NCBI GenBank assembly: GCA_900315555.1
Contig: OMZN01000038.1
Span: 1 to 61,561, forward strand
Direction: 5' to 3'
Length of the DNA stretch: 61,561 nucleotides
DNA from: an uncultured Eubacteriales bacterium
GTDB lineage: Bacteria; Bacillota; Clostridia; Peptostreptococcales; Anaerovoracaceae
Positions 44,816 through 53,585 of this stretch are shown piece after piece. Under the pieces are notes generated by a model. The model had not been told where the DNA came from. It worked only from the letters and a program-made list of their open reading frames with translations, and made no database searches. The first letter of the stretch is position 1, and the number at the start of each line of letters is the position of its first letter. The translations under genes were made by a program, and so were the position numbers.

Positions 44816-45835
44816 ATGAAAATGTTGGTTACCGGTGCGGCCGGCTTTATCGGAAGTAATTTTGTCTTTTATATGCAGGAGGAACATCCTGATTATGACA
44901 TTGTTGTGCTGGATGCGCTGACCTACTGTGGCAACCTTGAGACGCTGAAGCCTGCACTGAAAAAAAAGAATTTCAGATTCGTCAAAGGGGACATCGCTGA
45001 CAGAGATGTCGTTTTCCCGCTTTTCCGTGAGGAAAAGTTCGATGTCGTCGTCAATTTTGCTGCCGAATCCCATGTGGATCGGTCCATTGAGGATCCGGGT
45101 ATTTTCCTCAAGACCAATATTTTAGGAACCCAGGTATTGATGGATGCAGCCAGGGAATATCAGGTATCCCGCTTTCATCAGGTGGGTACTGATGAAGTCT
45201 ATGGAGATCTGCCATTGGATCGGCCGGATCTCTTCTTTACCGAGGATATGCCTATCACGGCCAGCAGTCCTTATTCGGCCAGCAAAGCATCGGCGGATCT
45301 GCTGGCGTTGGCTTATCACAGAACGTATGGCCTGCCGGTTACCATTTCCCGCTGTTCCAACAACTATGGCCCCTACCAGTTCCCAGAAAAACTGATTCCC
45401 CTGATGATTGCACGGGCACTGGACGACAAGGATCTGCCCGTTTACGGCACGGGAGAGAATGTCAGAGACTGGCTGTATGTGAAAGATCACTGCCGTGCCA
45501 TTGACAGGATTCTGCAGGATGGTGAAGTGGGGCAGGTGTACAATATCGGCGGTCACAACGAAAGGACCAATCTGCAGGTGGTGAAGACTATCCTGCATCA
45601 GCTCGGCAAACCGGAAAGCCTGATCACCTTTGTGGGTGACAGAAAGGGGCATGATCTGCGTTATGCCATTGATCCGACGAAGATCCATGATCAGTTAGGA
45701 TGGCTTCCCACCACTGCCTTTGATGATGGCATCAGACAGACGATTGACTGGTATCTTGAAAATAAGGCTTGGTGGGAGCGGATTATTTCCGGCGAATACC
45801 AGCAGTATTATAAGGAGATGTATGGAAACCGCTAG
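44816..45835 (+). CDS. rfbB: dTDP-glucose 4,6-dehydratase
   Basis: Extended short-chain dehydrogenase giving dTDP-4-keto-6-deoxyglucose. 339 residues. MLVTGAAGFIGSNFVFYM is the NAD site; NFAAESHVDRSIEDPGIFLK, VGTDEVYGDLP and SPYSASKASADLLALAYHRT (catalytic YxxxK) are diagnostic, as are RCSNNYGPYQFPEKLIPLMI and ENVRDWLYVKDHCRAI. Its 3' end overlaps the start of the next gene by 14 bases. No rfbC/rfbD follow, so rhamnose is unlikely to be the product of this set. Confidence 0.97.
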   Translation: MKMLVTGAAGFIGSNFVFYMQEEHPDYDIVVLDALTYCGNLETLKPALKKKNFRFVKGDIADRDVVFPLFREEKFDVVVNFAAESHVDRSIEDPGIFLKTNILGTQVLMDAAREYQVSRFHQVGTDEVYGDLPLDRPDLFFTEDMPITASSPYSASKASADLLALAYHRTYGLPVTISRCSNNYGPYQFPEKLIPLMIARALDDKDLPVYGTGENVRDWLYVKDHCRAIDRILQDGEVGQVYNIGGHNERTNLQVVKTILHQLGKPESLITFVGDRKGHDLRYAIDPTKIHDQLGWLPTTAFDDGIRQTIDWYLENKAWWERIISGEYQQYYKEMYGNR

Positions 45836-48599
45836 ACTGGCACCGTCCCTCGATATCGAAAAGGAGCAGGCAGAGAAGAGGGCGGTGATCGGCAAAGAGG
45901 CCCCCGGTTATGTACTGCTGCTGTATACGCTGCTGTTTGCGGTCACGGCTGCCGGTGTCTATTTGTTCTTTGCCGTGAAACACTGCTCTCTTCTGTGGAT
46001 GGGAGACGGACTGCATCAGCTCTTTCCGAAGATGGTGAAGACCAAGGTGCTGCTGGGGCAGCTGCTGGCCAGCGATTTTCCCTTTTGGCTGTGGGACAAT
46101 GGACTGGGAACGGACACGATGGCCATTTTCCGCAGCTCACTGCTGGATCCCACCGTATGGATTGCCTGCCTGTTTCCGCTGAAGCATCTGGATCTGGGCT
46201 ACAGCCTGGCCGTCTTTTTAAAACTGTATGCTGCCGGGATCACCTTTCTCTGCTTTGCAAGAAAGGTGGGTTTCAATGTCTTTCAGCAGCTGACAGGCTC
46301 CATCAGCTATGCCTTCTGTGCCTGGATGCTGATCGTATCTCTGTCGCAGGGTCATCTTTTGATTTCGGCGGCGGTCTTTCCGCTGGTTATCCTCGGCATG
46401 GAGAAGCTGCATTACGAGAGACGGCCCGTTTTGTTCTGTATTTCTGTCATGCTGCAGGTCATTTACAGTACCTATTTTGCTTATATGGTTGCCATTATGG
46501 TGGTGATCTATTTCCTGGTGCGATGGTTCAGCGACCGGCAGGGAAAAGGCATTGCAGCATTTGTCCGGGAGTTTTTGGCCTTTCTGGGATATGGCCTTTT
46601 AGGGATTGCCATGTCGGCTGCCATATCGATCTCTTCGCTGTATGGCTTATTCAATGTTTCTACAGAAACAGGGAAGAACGCAGATCTTCCAATTCTGTAT
46701 TCGCCGCATGCTTACTGGCGCCTGCTGGATTCTTTCCTGACGGGATGCAAGTTTGAAAGCTACTCCTGGCTGGTTTTTCCGGGGATTCTTCTGGTGCTGC
46801 TGCCTGTTCTGGTACTCGGTGCCCGAGCGAAGCGCACAGGTGCGCTGATGGGGCTCCTGTGTCTGTTCATGGCGCTGTTTCCATGCATCAGCAGTCTTTT
46901 CAACGGCGGTTCCTATGTGACAGGACGCTGGTTCTTCATGCTTTATTTCTTCGTGGTATACGGCACGGTGGATTGTATGGCCATGGAACGCCTGCGGGAG
47001 AGGAAAACCGTATGGATCATGACAGGGTGGCTTATTGTGCTGACTGTTTCCTTCCTCCTGGCCTGGCATCAGGGCATTCATTCCAACAACGAAAAGCTGT
47101 ATGGCTGTTTCACGCTGTTCTTTGCAGTAATAGGTATACTGCTGCTGCAGATCAGACAGCGGATACTGCGCAGCGTTCTGCTTATGGCCTGCCTCCTGTG
47201 CAACATCGCAGCCTGCAATAATGTACAGTATCTTTACCTTAAGTCCAGTGCCTTCAAACCGTATCAGACATATATGAAGTGGGGCAGTCCCTACAGAATG
47301 TTTCAGCGTGCGGTGCAGAACACCAGCAAGGCACTGCCTCAGGAAGGCTTTTATCGTGTGGATCAGGTTACCGGGGTCATCGATTCGGCTGTCACTAGGA
47401 TTCCCTACAATGAGGGACTGTATACCGGTGAGCGTTCGGTATCCACTTACTTGTCCACGATAGATAAAAGCTGGCAGGTGTTTAATGCGCAGATCGGCAA
47501 CAATGCCGGTCTGGTGCGCCGCGCTTATGTTTTTTCCAATGATAACCGCGCAGCCGTTGATACGCTGATGGGCGTTAAGTATTACCTTGGAAACAGCAGA
47601 GAACGGGTGACACAAGGTTCGTTGTATGCACCTTATGGATTCCGCTATCTTGGAAAGAACAAGGGCACCGATGTCTTTGAAAACACGTATGCCATTGGGA
47701 TCGGCACCGTATTCCACAAGTGTATTGCCAAATCAGACTTTGATACGCTGCCCTATGCGCAGCGGGATCAGGCACTGCTGCAGGCACTTGTGGTTACGGA
47801 TAAGCAGTATGCTTCCATGAAGGCTTCTGTGCGGGCCACGACGGATGACCTGCAGCTGGACGCGGAAAGTGTGCCCTATACTGCGGTATCCAGCGAGGGC
47901 GCTTCCATCAAAGACAGGAAGATCATTGTAACCGACAAAGAAAACAAAATAACGCTTTCCGTGGATGGTGCTGCAGCGGACAGCCAGATTATGGTTTCCT
48001 TCGATAATTTGATCAAAGACAGGCAGAAAGCGGATCCTACGAAGAAAAACAAAGAATTCATGCTCGATGTCAGCAATGGCATCATCGTCAAGCGGGCGAT
48101 GAACAATGTGGGTCATCCGCAGGGCGTCCCTGATGTAGAAGATTACAATATCAATCTGGGTTATCAGCAGAACTGGGACGGTACCATCACGCTGCAATTC
48201 GATCAGCCGGGAGAATACAGCTTCGATTCCTTAAAGATTATGGCTTCACCTAATACTTCCTATGATGCTTTGGCGTCTTCTGCCGAACAGAACAGCCTTG
48301 AGAATGTGCAGTTCAGCGATACACGCGTCCAAGGGCGATGCCGCACAGCGCAGGATGGTCTGGTTTTCCTTAATATTCCCTATGCCCCGGGCTGGCAGAT
48401 CACGGTAGACGGCAGGAAGGCCGAGGTGATTCGGGATGCGGATTTTGCTTTCACGGCGGTTGCTGTGCCAAAGGGTGAGCATAAGATCACGGCGACTTAC
48501 CGCTATCCGGGCATTCGTTACGGCATCCCCATTTCGGCAGCGGCTGTTTTGATTCTGCTGTTTTTTACACGGCGGGCCGCACGGCGCAGACAGGCATAG
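45822..48599 (+). CDS. YfhO-family membrane protein (probable lipid-sugar-dependent glycosyltransferase)
   Basis: 925 residues from the ATG at 45822, which follows AAGGAG and lies within the rfbB 3' end; an in-frame start at 45720 would add 34 residues wholly inside rfbB. About a dozen membrane helices (first near YVLLLYTLLFAVTAAGVYLF; the outer loop WMGDGLHQLFPKMVK is typical), then a ~350-residue exported part, then a last helix. The family has a GT-C-like fold; members have been linked to sugar decoration of teichoic acids on the outer face. FEGENTY-like VFENTYAIGIG and the final WQITVDGRKAEVIRDADFAF match YfhO ends. Last gene of module B. Confidence 0.82.
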   Translation: METARLAPSLDIEKEQAEKRAVIGKEAPGYVLLLYTLLFAVTAAGVYLFFAVKHCSLLWMGDGLHQLFPKMVKTKVLLGQLLASDFPFWLWDNGLGTDTMAIFRSSLLDPTVWIACLFPLKHLDLGYSLAVFLKLYAAGITFLCFARKVGFNVFQQLTGSISYAFCAWMLIVSLSQGHLLISAAVFPLVILGMEKLHYERRPVLFCISVMLQVIYSTYFAYMVAIMVVIYFLVRWFSDRQGKGIAAFVREFLAFLGYGLLGIAMSAAISISSLYGLFNVSTETGKNADLPILYSPHAYWRLLDSFLTGCKFESYSWLVFPGILLVLLPVLVLGARAKRTGALMGLLCLFMALFPCISSLFNGGSYVTGRWFFMLYFFVVYGTVDCMAMERLRERKTVWIMTGWLIVLTVSFLLAWHQGIHSNNEKLYGCFTLFFAVIGILLLQIRQRILRSVLLMACLLCNIAACNNVQYLYLKSSAFKPYQTYMKWGSPYRMFQRAVQNTSKALPQEGFYRVDQVTGVIDSAVTRIPYNEGLYTGERSVSTYLSTIDKSWQVFNAQIGNNAGLVRRAYVFSNDNRAAVDTLMGVKYYLGNSRERVTQGSLYAPYGFRYLGKNKGTDVFENTYAIGIGTVFHKCIAKSDFDTLPYAQRDQALLQALVVTDKQYASMKASVRATTDDLQLDAESVPYTAVSSEGASIKDRKIIVTDKENKITLSVDGAAADSQIMVSFDNLIKDRQKADPTKKNKEFMLDVSNGIIVKRAMNNVGHPQGVPDVEDYNINLGYQQNWDGTITLQFDQPGEYSFDSLKIMASPNTSYDALASSAEQNSLENVQFSDTRVQGRCRTAQDGLVFLNIPYAPGWQITVDGRKAEVIRDADFAFTAVAVPKGEHKITATYRYPGIRYGIPISAAAVLILLFFTRRAARRRQA

Positions 48600-48642
48600 A
48601 AACATGCTGAAACTGATGTGAAGAGTATAGAATCGATAAGCA

Positions 48643-48670
48643 TAGAACCACCGCGGAAGCGGTGGTTCTA
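48643..48670. terminator. Perfect hairpin between convergent genes
   Basis: TAGAACCACCGC (48643-48654), loop GGAA, GCGGTGGTTCTA (48659-48670): a perfect 12-base stem with a tetraloop, midway between the YfhO stop and the end of the second TagF-like gene. No long T run, so a bidirectional terminator or RNA-stabilising hairpin. Confidence 0.7.
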
Positions 48671-48696
48671 GTGATTTCATAGCAGATAATTCCATG

Positions 48697-51600
48697 TTAG
48701 AGGATGTGATCTTCCTTGAGCATTTTAATGAGTCGCTTGGCATTGTGCCCATCATGGAATTCCACAATTTCGCTGTATTTTGCATCCTGGTCGGGTGTAT
48801 GCGGCTGCCGGTAAACCTTTTTCACAGCTTCTGTAAGCGCCTCGGCATTGTAAGCAACCGGTGCGAAGGTGTTTTCCCCATTAAGCATTAATTTGGTCCC
48901 CTTGCCATAGGCCTGCATGCAGGCATCCTTTTCCTCCCAGTAGAAGATGACTTGGGCACCGCGGTAGAAGGCATCGTAGGCGATGGAAGAATAATCGGTG
49001 ATGAGAAGTGCCGTATGCTGAAGGATTGTATCGTATTTCTCGTCTGTGAGGAATTTTTCCTTGATGGGATCATCCGACTTGCGGATTCGTTTCTGGAAGA
49101 GGGGATGCGGCAGAAGAAGGATTTTGTCCTGATATTCTGCGGGAATGGCATGGGCGATCCGCATCATCATTTTATAGTAGCCGGACTCGGTCGGATCTGA
49201 CTGTACTTCATTGAATTCCCAGGGCCTCCAGGTTGGCATGATAACGATTTTATCTGCCGCGGTGTCCCACTTATTTCTGTCAAATTTGGGAAGCCCGCTG
49301 ATATATAAATCGTCGTATTCATGGCCGCCCAGTTCGACAAAATGCGCTGCTTCCTTGTGCGAAGAAACGACAACGCGGTACTTGTAATTGCCGAGCATCT
49401 CTTTTCTGCGGAAGAAATTCCTCGATGGAGAGTCCAAAGAGACCATATACATGACGCCATGCTGCAGGAAGACATAATTGATGCGTGTGCTCAGGATCTT
49501 CTGCAGTGCGATGCGGTTGAGGACGGAAATATCCAGGGCATGGGCAGTCGCTTCAGAGCCGATGAAGGTTTTGGATGCGAAGAAGTACAAATAATGTTTG
49601 AAAGAGCCTTTGCGCAGAATGTTTTCTTTGTATTTGTCATCGATGGCATCCCAGTATGGATAGTCTCTGCTGAGAATGAAATAGACATTCTGATATCCCT
49701 GATCAATGAGTTCCTCATAAAGGACGCTGGCACTTTCTTCATAGCGGGAAGACTCCTTTTCAAAAAGGAGAATGATCCGGTTGGATATCATGAAGCGCGA
49801 AAGCAGGAAGGCAAAGAAAAGCTTAACCTGTTCAAGAGGGGCATCGGTGATATTGCGGTCCCGCACCAGGAGCATCAGTTTATTTCTTTCTGCCTGCCTG
49901 AAGCAGGCGGTAAGGTCGTTCTTTGTATCAAGGAATACCGGGCCTTTGGCAGCAATGCTGAAATTACGAAACAGAAGGTCATAGCGAATGCTGCGAAGGA
50001 CTGTGTCCTCGTACGGGTTGTTCAAACCGAAATCAAGCATCAGGAAGTTGTTTTTCCCCATGGAGGTGATGTCCTCTTTCGGAATGGAGATTCTCCAAAG
50101 GGCAAAATGTTTTTTGGAGGATTTGTTGACATCGCCGAGGAGAAACGCAGGATGATAGATCCTGTCATCAACATGGATGGAAACATCACGCAGACGGAAT
50201 GGCTCGATGCTTTTAAATGAAACCATGGAGACAATGTCAAGGGACTGCTTCCTATTATAGAATACTGGCAGAAGCTGCCTGACCGTGTAGTCCTGCTGCA
50301 GGGGGATGCGGACGGATTCAACGGCACAGGGGAAACTATGCAGAATGCCCAGCAGAACAGGATTTTTGCAGACGTAATTGATGACACGTTCCGTCTGCAT
50401 GCCTGGGAAAAGACGTTCCCGTTCTCTGGAAAACATCTTCTTGAGATGGGGATCATTCCAGCGGAGCCTTTTCAACACATAAGAAAAGCCGGTATACATA
50501 AATTCAGAAAATGTAAACTGTATGGAATTAACAAGCCCGAAAGGAACGACGTGTGACGGCAGATGGTTGAGATAGTCGATCTTGTCATAATTGAGATTTC
50601 CCCGGTAGACAAAAACCTGGGGCTTGTCGGGATGCGCCGCCATATACTGCCATGCTGCGTCACGGGTTTTGGCATTCATTCTGCCGCCAAAGAGGATCTC
50701 ATAGGAAAGATCGCTTTCTTTGTTATGATATACCTTGAGGTTCTCCTGCTTTCCCTCGATCAGGAGATCGAGAACTTGCGAAGAAATCCCGGAGGAACCT
50801 GCAGGGCAGTAGGTCGCAAGGAAGGCGCTGCGATCGGCGATAGCCGGATTATTGATCTCCTGCATCAATTGATCCGTGTTTTCTGCCACCGGGAAGGGAA
50901 GTGCATCAAGATCAATATACATGCCACGCGTTTTCAGATACTCTTCTTTATCATAGGCAAAGAGGATGATCTTTCTTCCTGTCACGGCGAAGTCAAAAAA
51001 CACGCTCGAATAGTCGGTGATCAGCACATCGCAGATCTTGAGAAAATCATAGGTTTCAAGGCAGGCAGGGAATTTTCGGATATGGCGGAAGGTGTCGTAG
51101 TGAATGGAATTATCCACCAGAAAATGAAGATTGACAAACAGCATCTGGTCATCCCGAAGCTGCCTGTCGATCTCTTTGAGAAAATTTTCAATCGTCCTGA
51201 TCTGCTTATCGATGTCAGCACTGCGCTCGGCGCCCCGCCAGGTGGGCATGTAGGCAAGTACCTGCTTGTCCGCGAGATCCAGTTCCTGACGAAGCTTGGC
51301 AGCGTCCTCTGCATCATAGAACACTTCATTCCTCGGGTAGTTGACCATGACCACATCATGGCGGTACAGGCGGCGCAGATCGTAATCGTCAAAGAAGACA
51401 TCCCGTGTGAAATCGTTGGGGAAAAGTGCATAGCTGCAGCTCATGTAATTCTTTTGGATGTTGGCATAGGAGCGTCTGCTGGACTTGTCGGAACGTCCCA
51501 GAGTCTTGAGCGGTGTTCCGTGCCAGGTATTGAGATAAACCTGCTCATCCCGCTTTTGAAAACAGGGCGGGAAGGAATTGTCCGTTGCCAGATAGGCCGC

Positions 51601-51930
51601 ACGGGCAAGATAGCGATAGTAGGCTTTGGAAAGACGGTTCACCAGAACCACATCCCTGAATCCGTATGCGTTCATGCGCCGCATGGCCTTTTCCCTGTTG
51701 TCGGCAACGGTAACGAAGATCACCTTCATGCCCCGCCACTTTGGATCGTGTTTCAATGCGCGCAGCAGAGCGAACATATTGCCGTTCAGATTAAGCCCCT
51801 GACCGGCCTCAAGGAGAATGGTATCTTGCATGATCGGTTTATTCAGGGAAGAAGTATAGTAAAAGCAGAGATTGGCTCTGAGTTTGTGCCATTTATTTTG
51901 TACGCGCTTGTTGATTCGATCAATGATCAT
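48697..51930 (-). CDS. Double-domain CDP-glycerol glycerophosphotransferase-like protein, second paralogue
   Basis: 1077 residues, colinear with the protein at 35355-38591 and very similar in both ends. N-terminal domain motif YLNTWHGTPLKTLGRSDKSS has the histidine that the first paralogue has lost, with DVLITDYSSVFFDFAVTGRK. The C-terminal domain has NYVFLQHGVMYMVSLDSPSR and LLITDYSSIAYDAFYRGAQV. The middle ~300 residues are shared by the paralogues but not assigned to a family by me. On the minus strand, divergent from tagD, with an identical core promoter to its paralogue. Probably active in polymerising glycerol phosphate or a related alditol phosphate. Confidence 0.87.
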   Translation of the reverse strand: MIIDRINKRVQNKWHKLRANLCFYYTSSLNKPIMQDTILLEAGQGLNLNGNMFALLRALKHDPKWRGMKVIFVTVADNREKAMRRMNAYGFRDVVLVNRLSKAYYRYLARAAYLATDNSFPPCFQKRDEQVYLNTWHGTPLKTLGRSDKSSRRSYANIQKNYMSCSYALFPNDFTRDVFFDDYDLRRLYRHDVVMVNYPRNEVFYDAEDAAKLRQELDLADKQVLAYMPTWRGAERSADIDKQIRTIENFLKEIDRQLRDDQMLFVNLHFLVDNSIHYDTFRHIRKFPACLETYDFLKICDVLITDYSSVFFDFAVTGRKIILFAYDKEEYLKTRGMYIDLDALPFPVAENTDQLMQEINNPAIADRSAFLATYCPAGSSGISSQVLDLLIEGKQENLKVYHNKESDLSYEILFGGRMNAKTRDAAWQYMAAHPDKPQVFVYRGNLNYDKIDYLNHLPSHVVPFGLVNSIQFTFSEFMYTGFSYVLKRLRWNDPHLKKMFSRERERLFPGMQTERVINYVCKNPVLLGILHSFPCAVESVRIPLQQDYTVRQLLPVFYNRKQSLDIVSMVSFKSIEPFRLRDVSIHVDDRIYHPAFLLGDVNKSSKKHFALWRISIPKEDITSMGKNNFLMLDFGLNNPYEDTVLRSIRYDLLFRNFSIAAKGPVFLDTKNDLTACFRQAERNKLMLLVRDRNITDAPLEQVKLFFAFLLSRFMISNRIILLFEKESSRYEESASVLYEELIDQGYQNVYFILSRDYPYWDAIDDKYKENILRKGSFKHYLYFFASKTFIGSEATAHALDISVLNRIALQKILSTRINYVFLQHGVMYMVSLDSPSRNFFRRKEMLGNYKYRVVVSSHKEAAHFVELGGHEYDDLYISGLPKFDRNKWDTAADKIVIMPTWRPWEFNEVQSDPTESGYYKMMMRIAHAIPAEYQDKILLLPHPLFQKRIRKSDDPIKEKFLTDEKYDTILQHTALLITDYSSIAYDAFYRGAQVIFYWEEKDACMQAYGKGTKLMLNGENTFAPVAYNAEALTEAVKKVYRQPHTPDQDAKYSEIVEFHDGHNAKRLIKMLKEDHIL

Positions 51931-51982
51931 TCTTAGCTTCCGCCTTTCATCAGTATTGGTATACGAAGGTATATCGGTAAGA

Positions 51983-51993
51983 ATTATAGCATA
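51983..51993 (-). promoter_or_regulatory. Extended -10 promoter of the second TagF-like paralogue
   Basis: TATGCTATAAT on the minus strand, same core as at 38654-38664; the 15-base identity covers 51982-51996. It lies next to the plus-strand tagD promoter, so the two genes fire apart from a shared 50-base region. Confidence 0.6.
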
Positions 51994-52006
51994 GAATCAA
52001 GTCGGC

Positions 52007-52034
52007 TTGAATTATTCTTGTGATATTGTAAAAT
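52007..52034 (+). promoter_or_regulatory. Probable promoter of tagD
   Basis: TTGAAT (52007-52012), 16 bases, TAAAAT (52029-52034) with an upstream TTG. 82 bases before the tagD ATG. Confidence 0.45.
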
Positions 52035-52116
52035 AGTTGTTAAATTGAAAAGTTTGTTTCAGAAAAACTTCAAATCAGGCTTTTACAATAAATTCGCAAT
52101 GAGAAGGGACTAATGC

Positions 52117-52521
52117 ATGAAAAGAGTTTTGACATACGGGACATTTGATTTGCTTCACTATGGGCATATCCGCCTCCTGAAGCGGGCAAAAGCACTGGGT
52201 GACTATTTGATTGTGGCACTCTCCACCGATGCATTCAACGCCGGCAAGGGAAAGACGGCCTATTACAATTACGATGTCCGCAAGGAAATGCTGGAGGCCA
52301 TTCGCTATGTGGATCTTGTCATTCCGGAGGAGACCTGGGAGCAGAAGATCAATGACATTAAGCAGTATCACGTGGATATCTGTGTCATGGGTGGTGACTG
52401 GGCAGGCAGTGACCGCTTCGAATATCTCCGTGATTACTGTGAACTTGTTTATCTGGATCGTACAGAAGGTGTGTCGACAACGAAGACAAAGGAGGATCTG
52501 CATTCGGAGGACCTGCCATGA
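52117..52521 (+). CDS. tagD: Glycerol-3-phosphate cytidylyltransferase
   Basis: Makes CDP-glycerol from CTP and sn-glycerol-3-phosphate, the donor used by the TagB/TagF-type enzymes in this locus. 134 residues, typical length. KRVLTYGTFDLLHYGHIRLL carries the HxGH motif; YYNYDVRKEMLEAIRYVD and YLDRTEGVSTTKTKED (the RTEGVSTT signature) are complete. It is the only CDP-alditol synthase gene seen, so glycerol is the expected alditol. GAAGGG precedes the ATG. Confidence 0.96.
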   Translation: MKRVLTYGTFDLLHYGHIRLLKRAKALGDYLIVALSTDAFNAGKGKTAYYNYDVRKEMLEAIRYVDLVIPEETWEQKINDIKQYHVDICVMGGDWAGSDRFEYLRDYCELVYLDRTEGVSTTKTKEDLHSEDLP

Positions 52522-52560
52522 TGACCTGGCGCAGTATGGTGATGCCAGGTTAATCATCAT
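52518..52560 (+). terminator. Hairpin after tagD
   Basis: ATGATG-ACCTGGC (52518-52530) pairs with GCCAGGT (52544-52550) and, after a small bulge, CATCAT (52555-52560). No T run; a possible weak terminator or processing hairpin. Confidence 0.35.
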
Positions 52561-52721
52561 CTAAGTTAGTCATGAACCAAGGCCGCTGGCATCGAAACGG
52601 ATGATCGGTCATATTGGGTTGCTGTAAATTTTTTGTGAACGCCTTGTAAAATCCTTCCGCTGCAGCAAGCGGGGGAAAGCGTAATGCACTGGCATAAGAA
52701 ATGGAAAAGGAGCAATTGTCT

Positions 52722-53585
52722 ATGAAAAGGGCGAGGGTAATAGCTGAAATAGGATGCAATCATATGGGAAGCGTGGATCTTGCAAAAGAATTTATTCTGG
52801 TTGCAAAATACTACTGCCACGCTGATGCTGTTAAGTTTCAAAAACGGGATGTGGCTACGTGGGCCGAGCGGTTCCCCGAGCAGTACAATGCACCTCATCC
52901 GAACCCGGTCAATGCGTACGGGCCAACGTACAGAGCGCACAGAGAGGCGCTGGAACTCGGTTTCGATCAGAACCGGGAGCTGAAAGCATTTTGTGAATCA
53001 CATGATATCATCTACAGTACCTCCACATGGGATCTGCCGTCGGCAAAGGGTATTGCCGCCATGGAACCGGCCTTTATCAAGATTCCTTCCGCATGCAATA
53101 CAAATACAGAGATGCTTTCCTGGCTTTGTGATAATTATCCCGGTGAGATTCAGCTTTCAACAGGGATGACAACCAAGGAAGAAATCGAAAATGTCGTCAG
53201 GCTCTTCGAAGAGCACGGCAGAAACAAGGATCTGGTGCTGTATAACTGCACATCCGGGTACCCGGTTCCCTATGAGGATGTCTGCCTTCTAGAGCTGAAA
53301 ATGCTTCGGGAAAAATACGGGGACAGAGTGAAGGAAATCGGCTTTTCCGGGCATCATATCGGTACAGCTGTCGATATTGCGGCGTATACACTTGGTGCTA
53401 CCACGATCGAACGCCACTTTACCCTCGATAAAACCTGGAAGGGAACGGATCATGCGGCTTCCCTGGAGCCTGATGAGCTGAAACGGCTGGTGGATGATCT
53501 TGATGCAGTGTGCAAAGCCCTGCAGTATAAGGGCGAAGAAATACTTGATATCGAAGAAGTACAGAGAAAGAAGCTGAAGTGGTAA
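52722..53585 (+). CDS. NeuB-family nonulosonate synthase lacking the C-terminal SAF domain
   Basis: Condenses phosphoenolpyruvate with a six-carbon sugar (ManNAc-like or its 6-phosphate) to a nine-carbon sialic-acid-like acid. 287 residues: only the TIM barrel. RVIAEIGCNHMGSVDLAKEF, AVKFQKRD, FIKIPSACNTNTEMLSWLCD, IQLSTGMTTKEEIENVV, YNCTSGYPVPYEDVCL and IGFSGHHIGTAVDIAAYTLG are diagnostic. The antifreeze-like SAF domain (~60-70 residues), which covers the active site of the partner subunit in usual NeuB, is absent. I start at the ATG at 52722 after AAAAGGAG; an ATG at 52701 lies ahead of that site. Overlaps the next gene. Confidence 0.85.
   Translation: MKRARVIAEIGCNHMGSVDLAKEFILVAKYYCHADAVKFQKRDVATWAERFPEQYNAPHPNPVNAYGPTYRAHREALELGFDQNRELKAFCESHDIIYSTSTWDLPSAKGIAAMEPAFIKIPSACNTNTEMLSWLCDNYPGEIQLSTGMTTKEEIENVVRLFEEHGRNKDLVLYNCTSGYPVPYEDVCLLELKMLREKYGDRVKEIGFSGHHIGTAVDIAAYTLGATTIERHFTLDKTWKGTDHAASLEPDELKRLVDDLDAVCKALQYKGEEILDIEEVQRKKLKW

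Noticed and set aside
50563-51936. 457-codon plus-strand frame opposite the second TagF-like gene
   Set aside because: Opposite a protein with clear conserved motifs; the translation shows no family feature.
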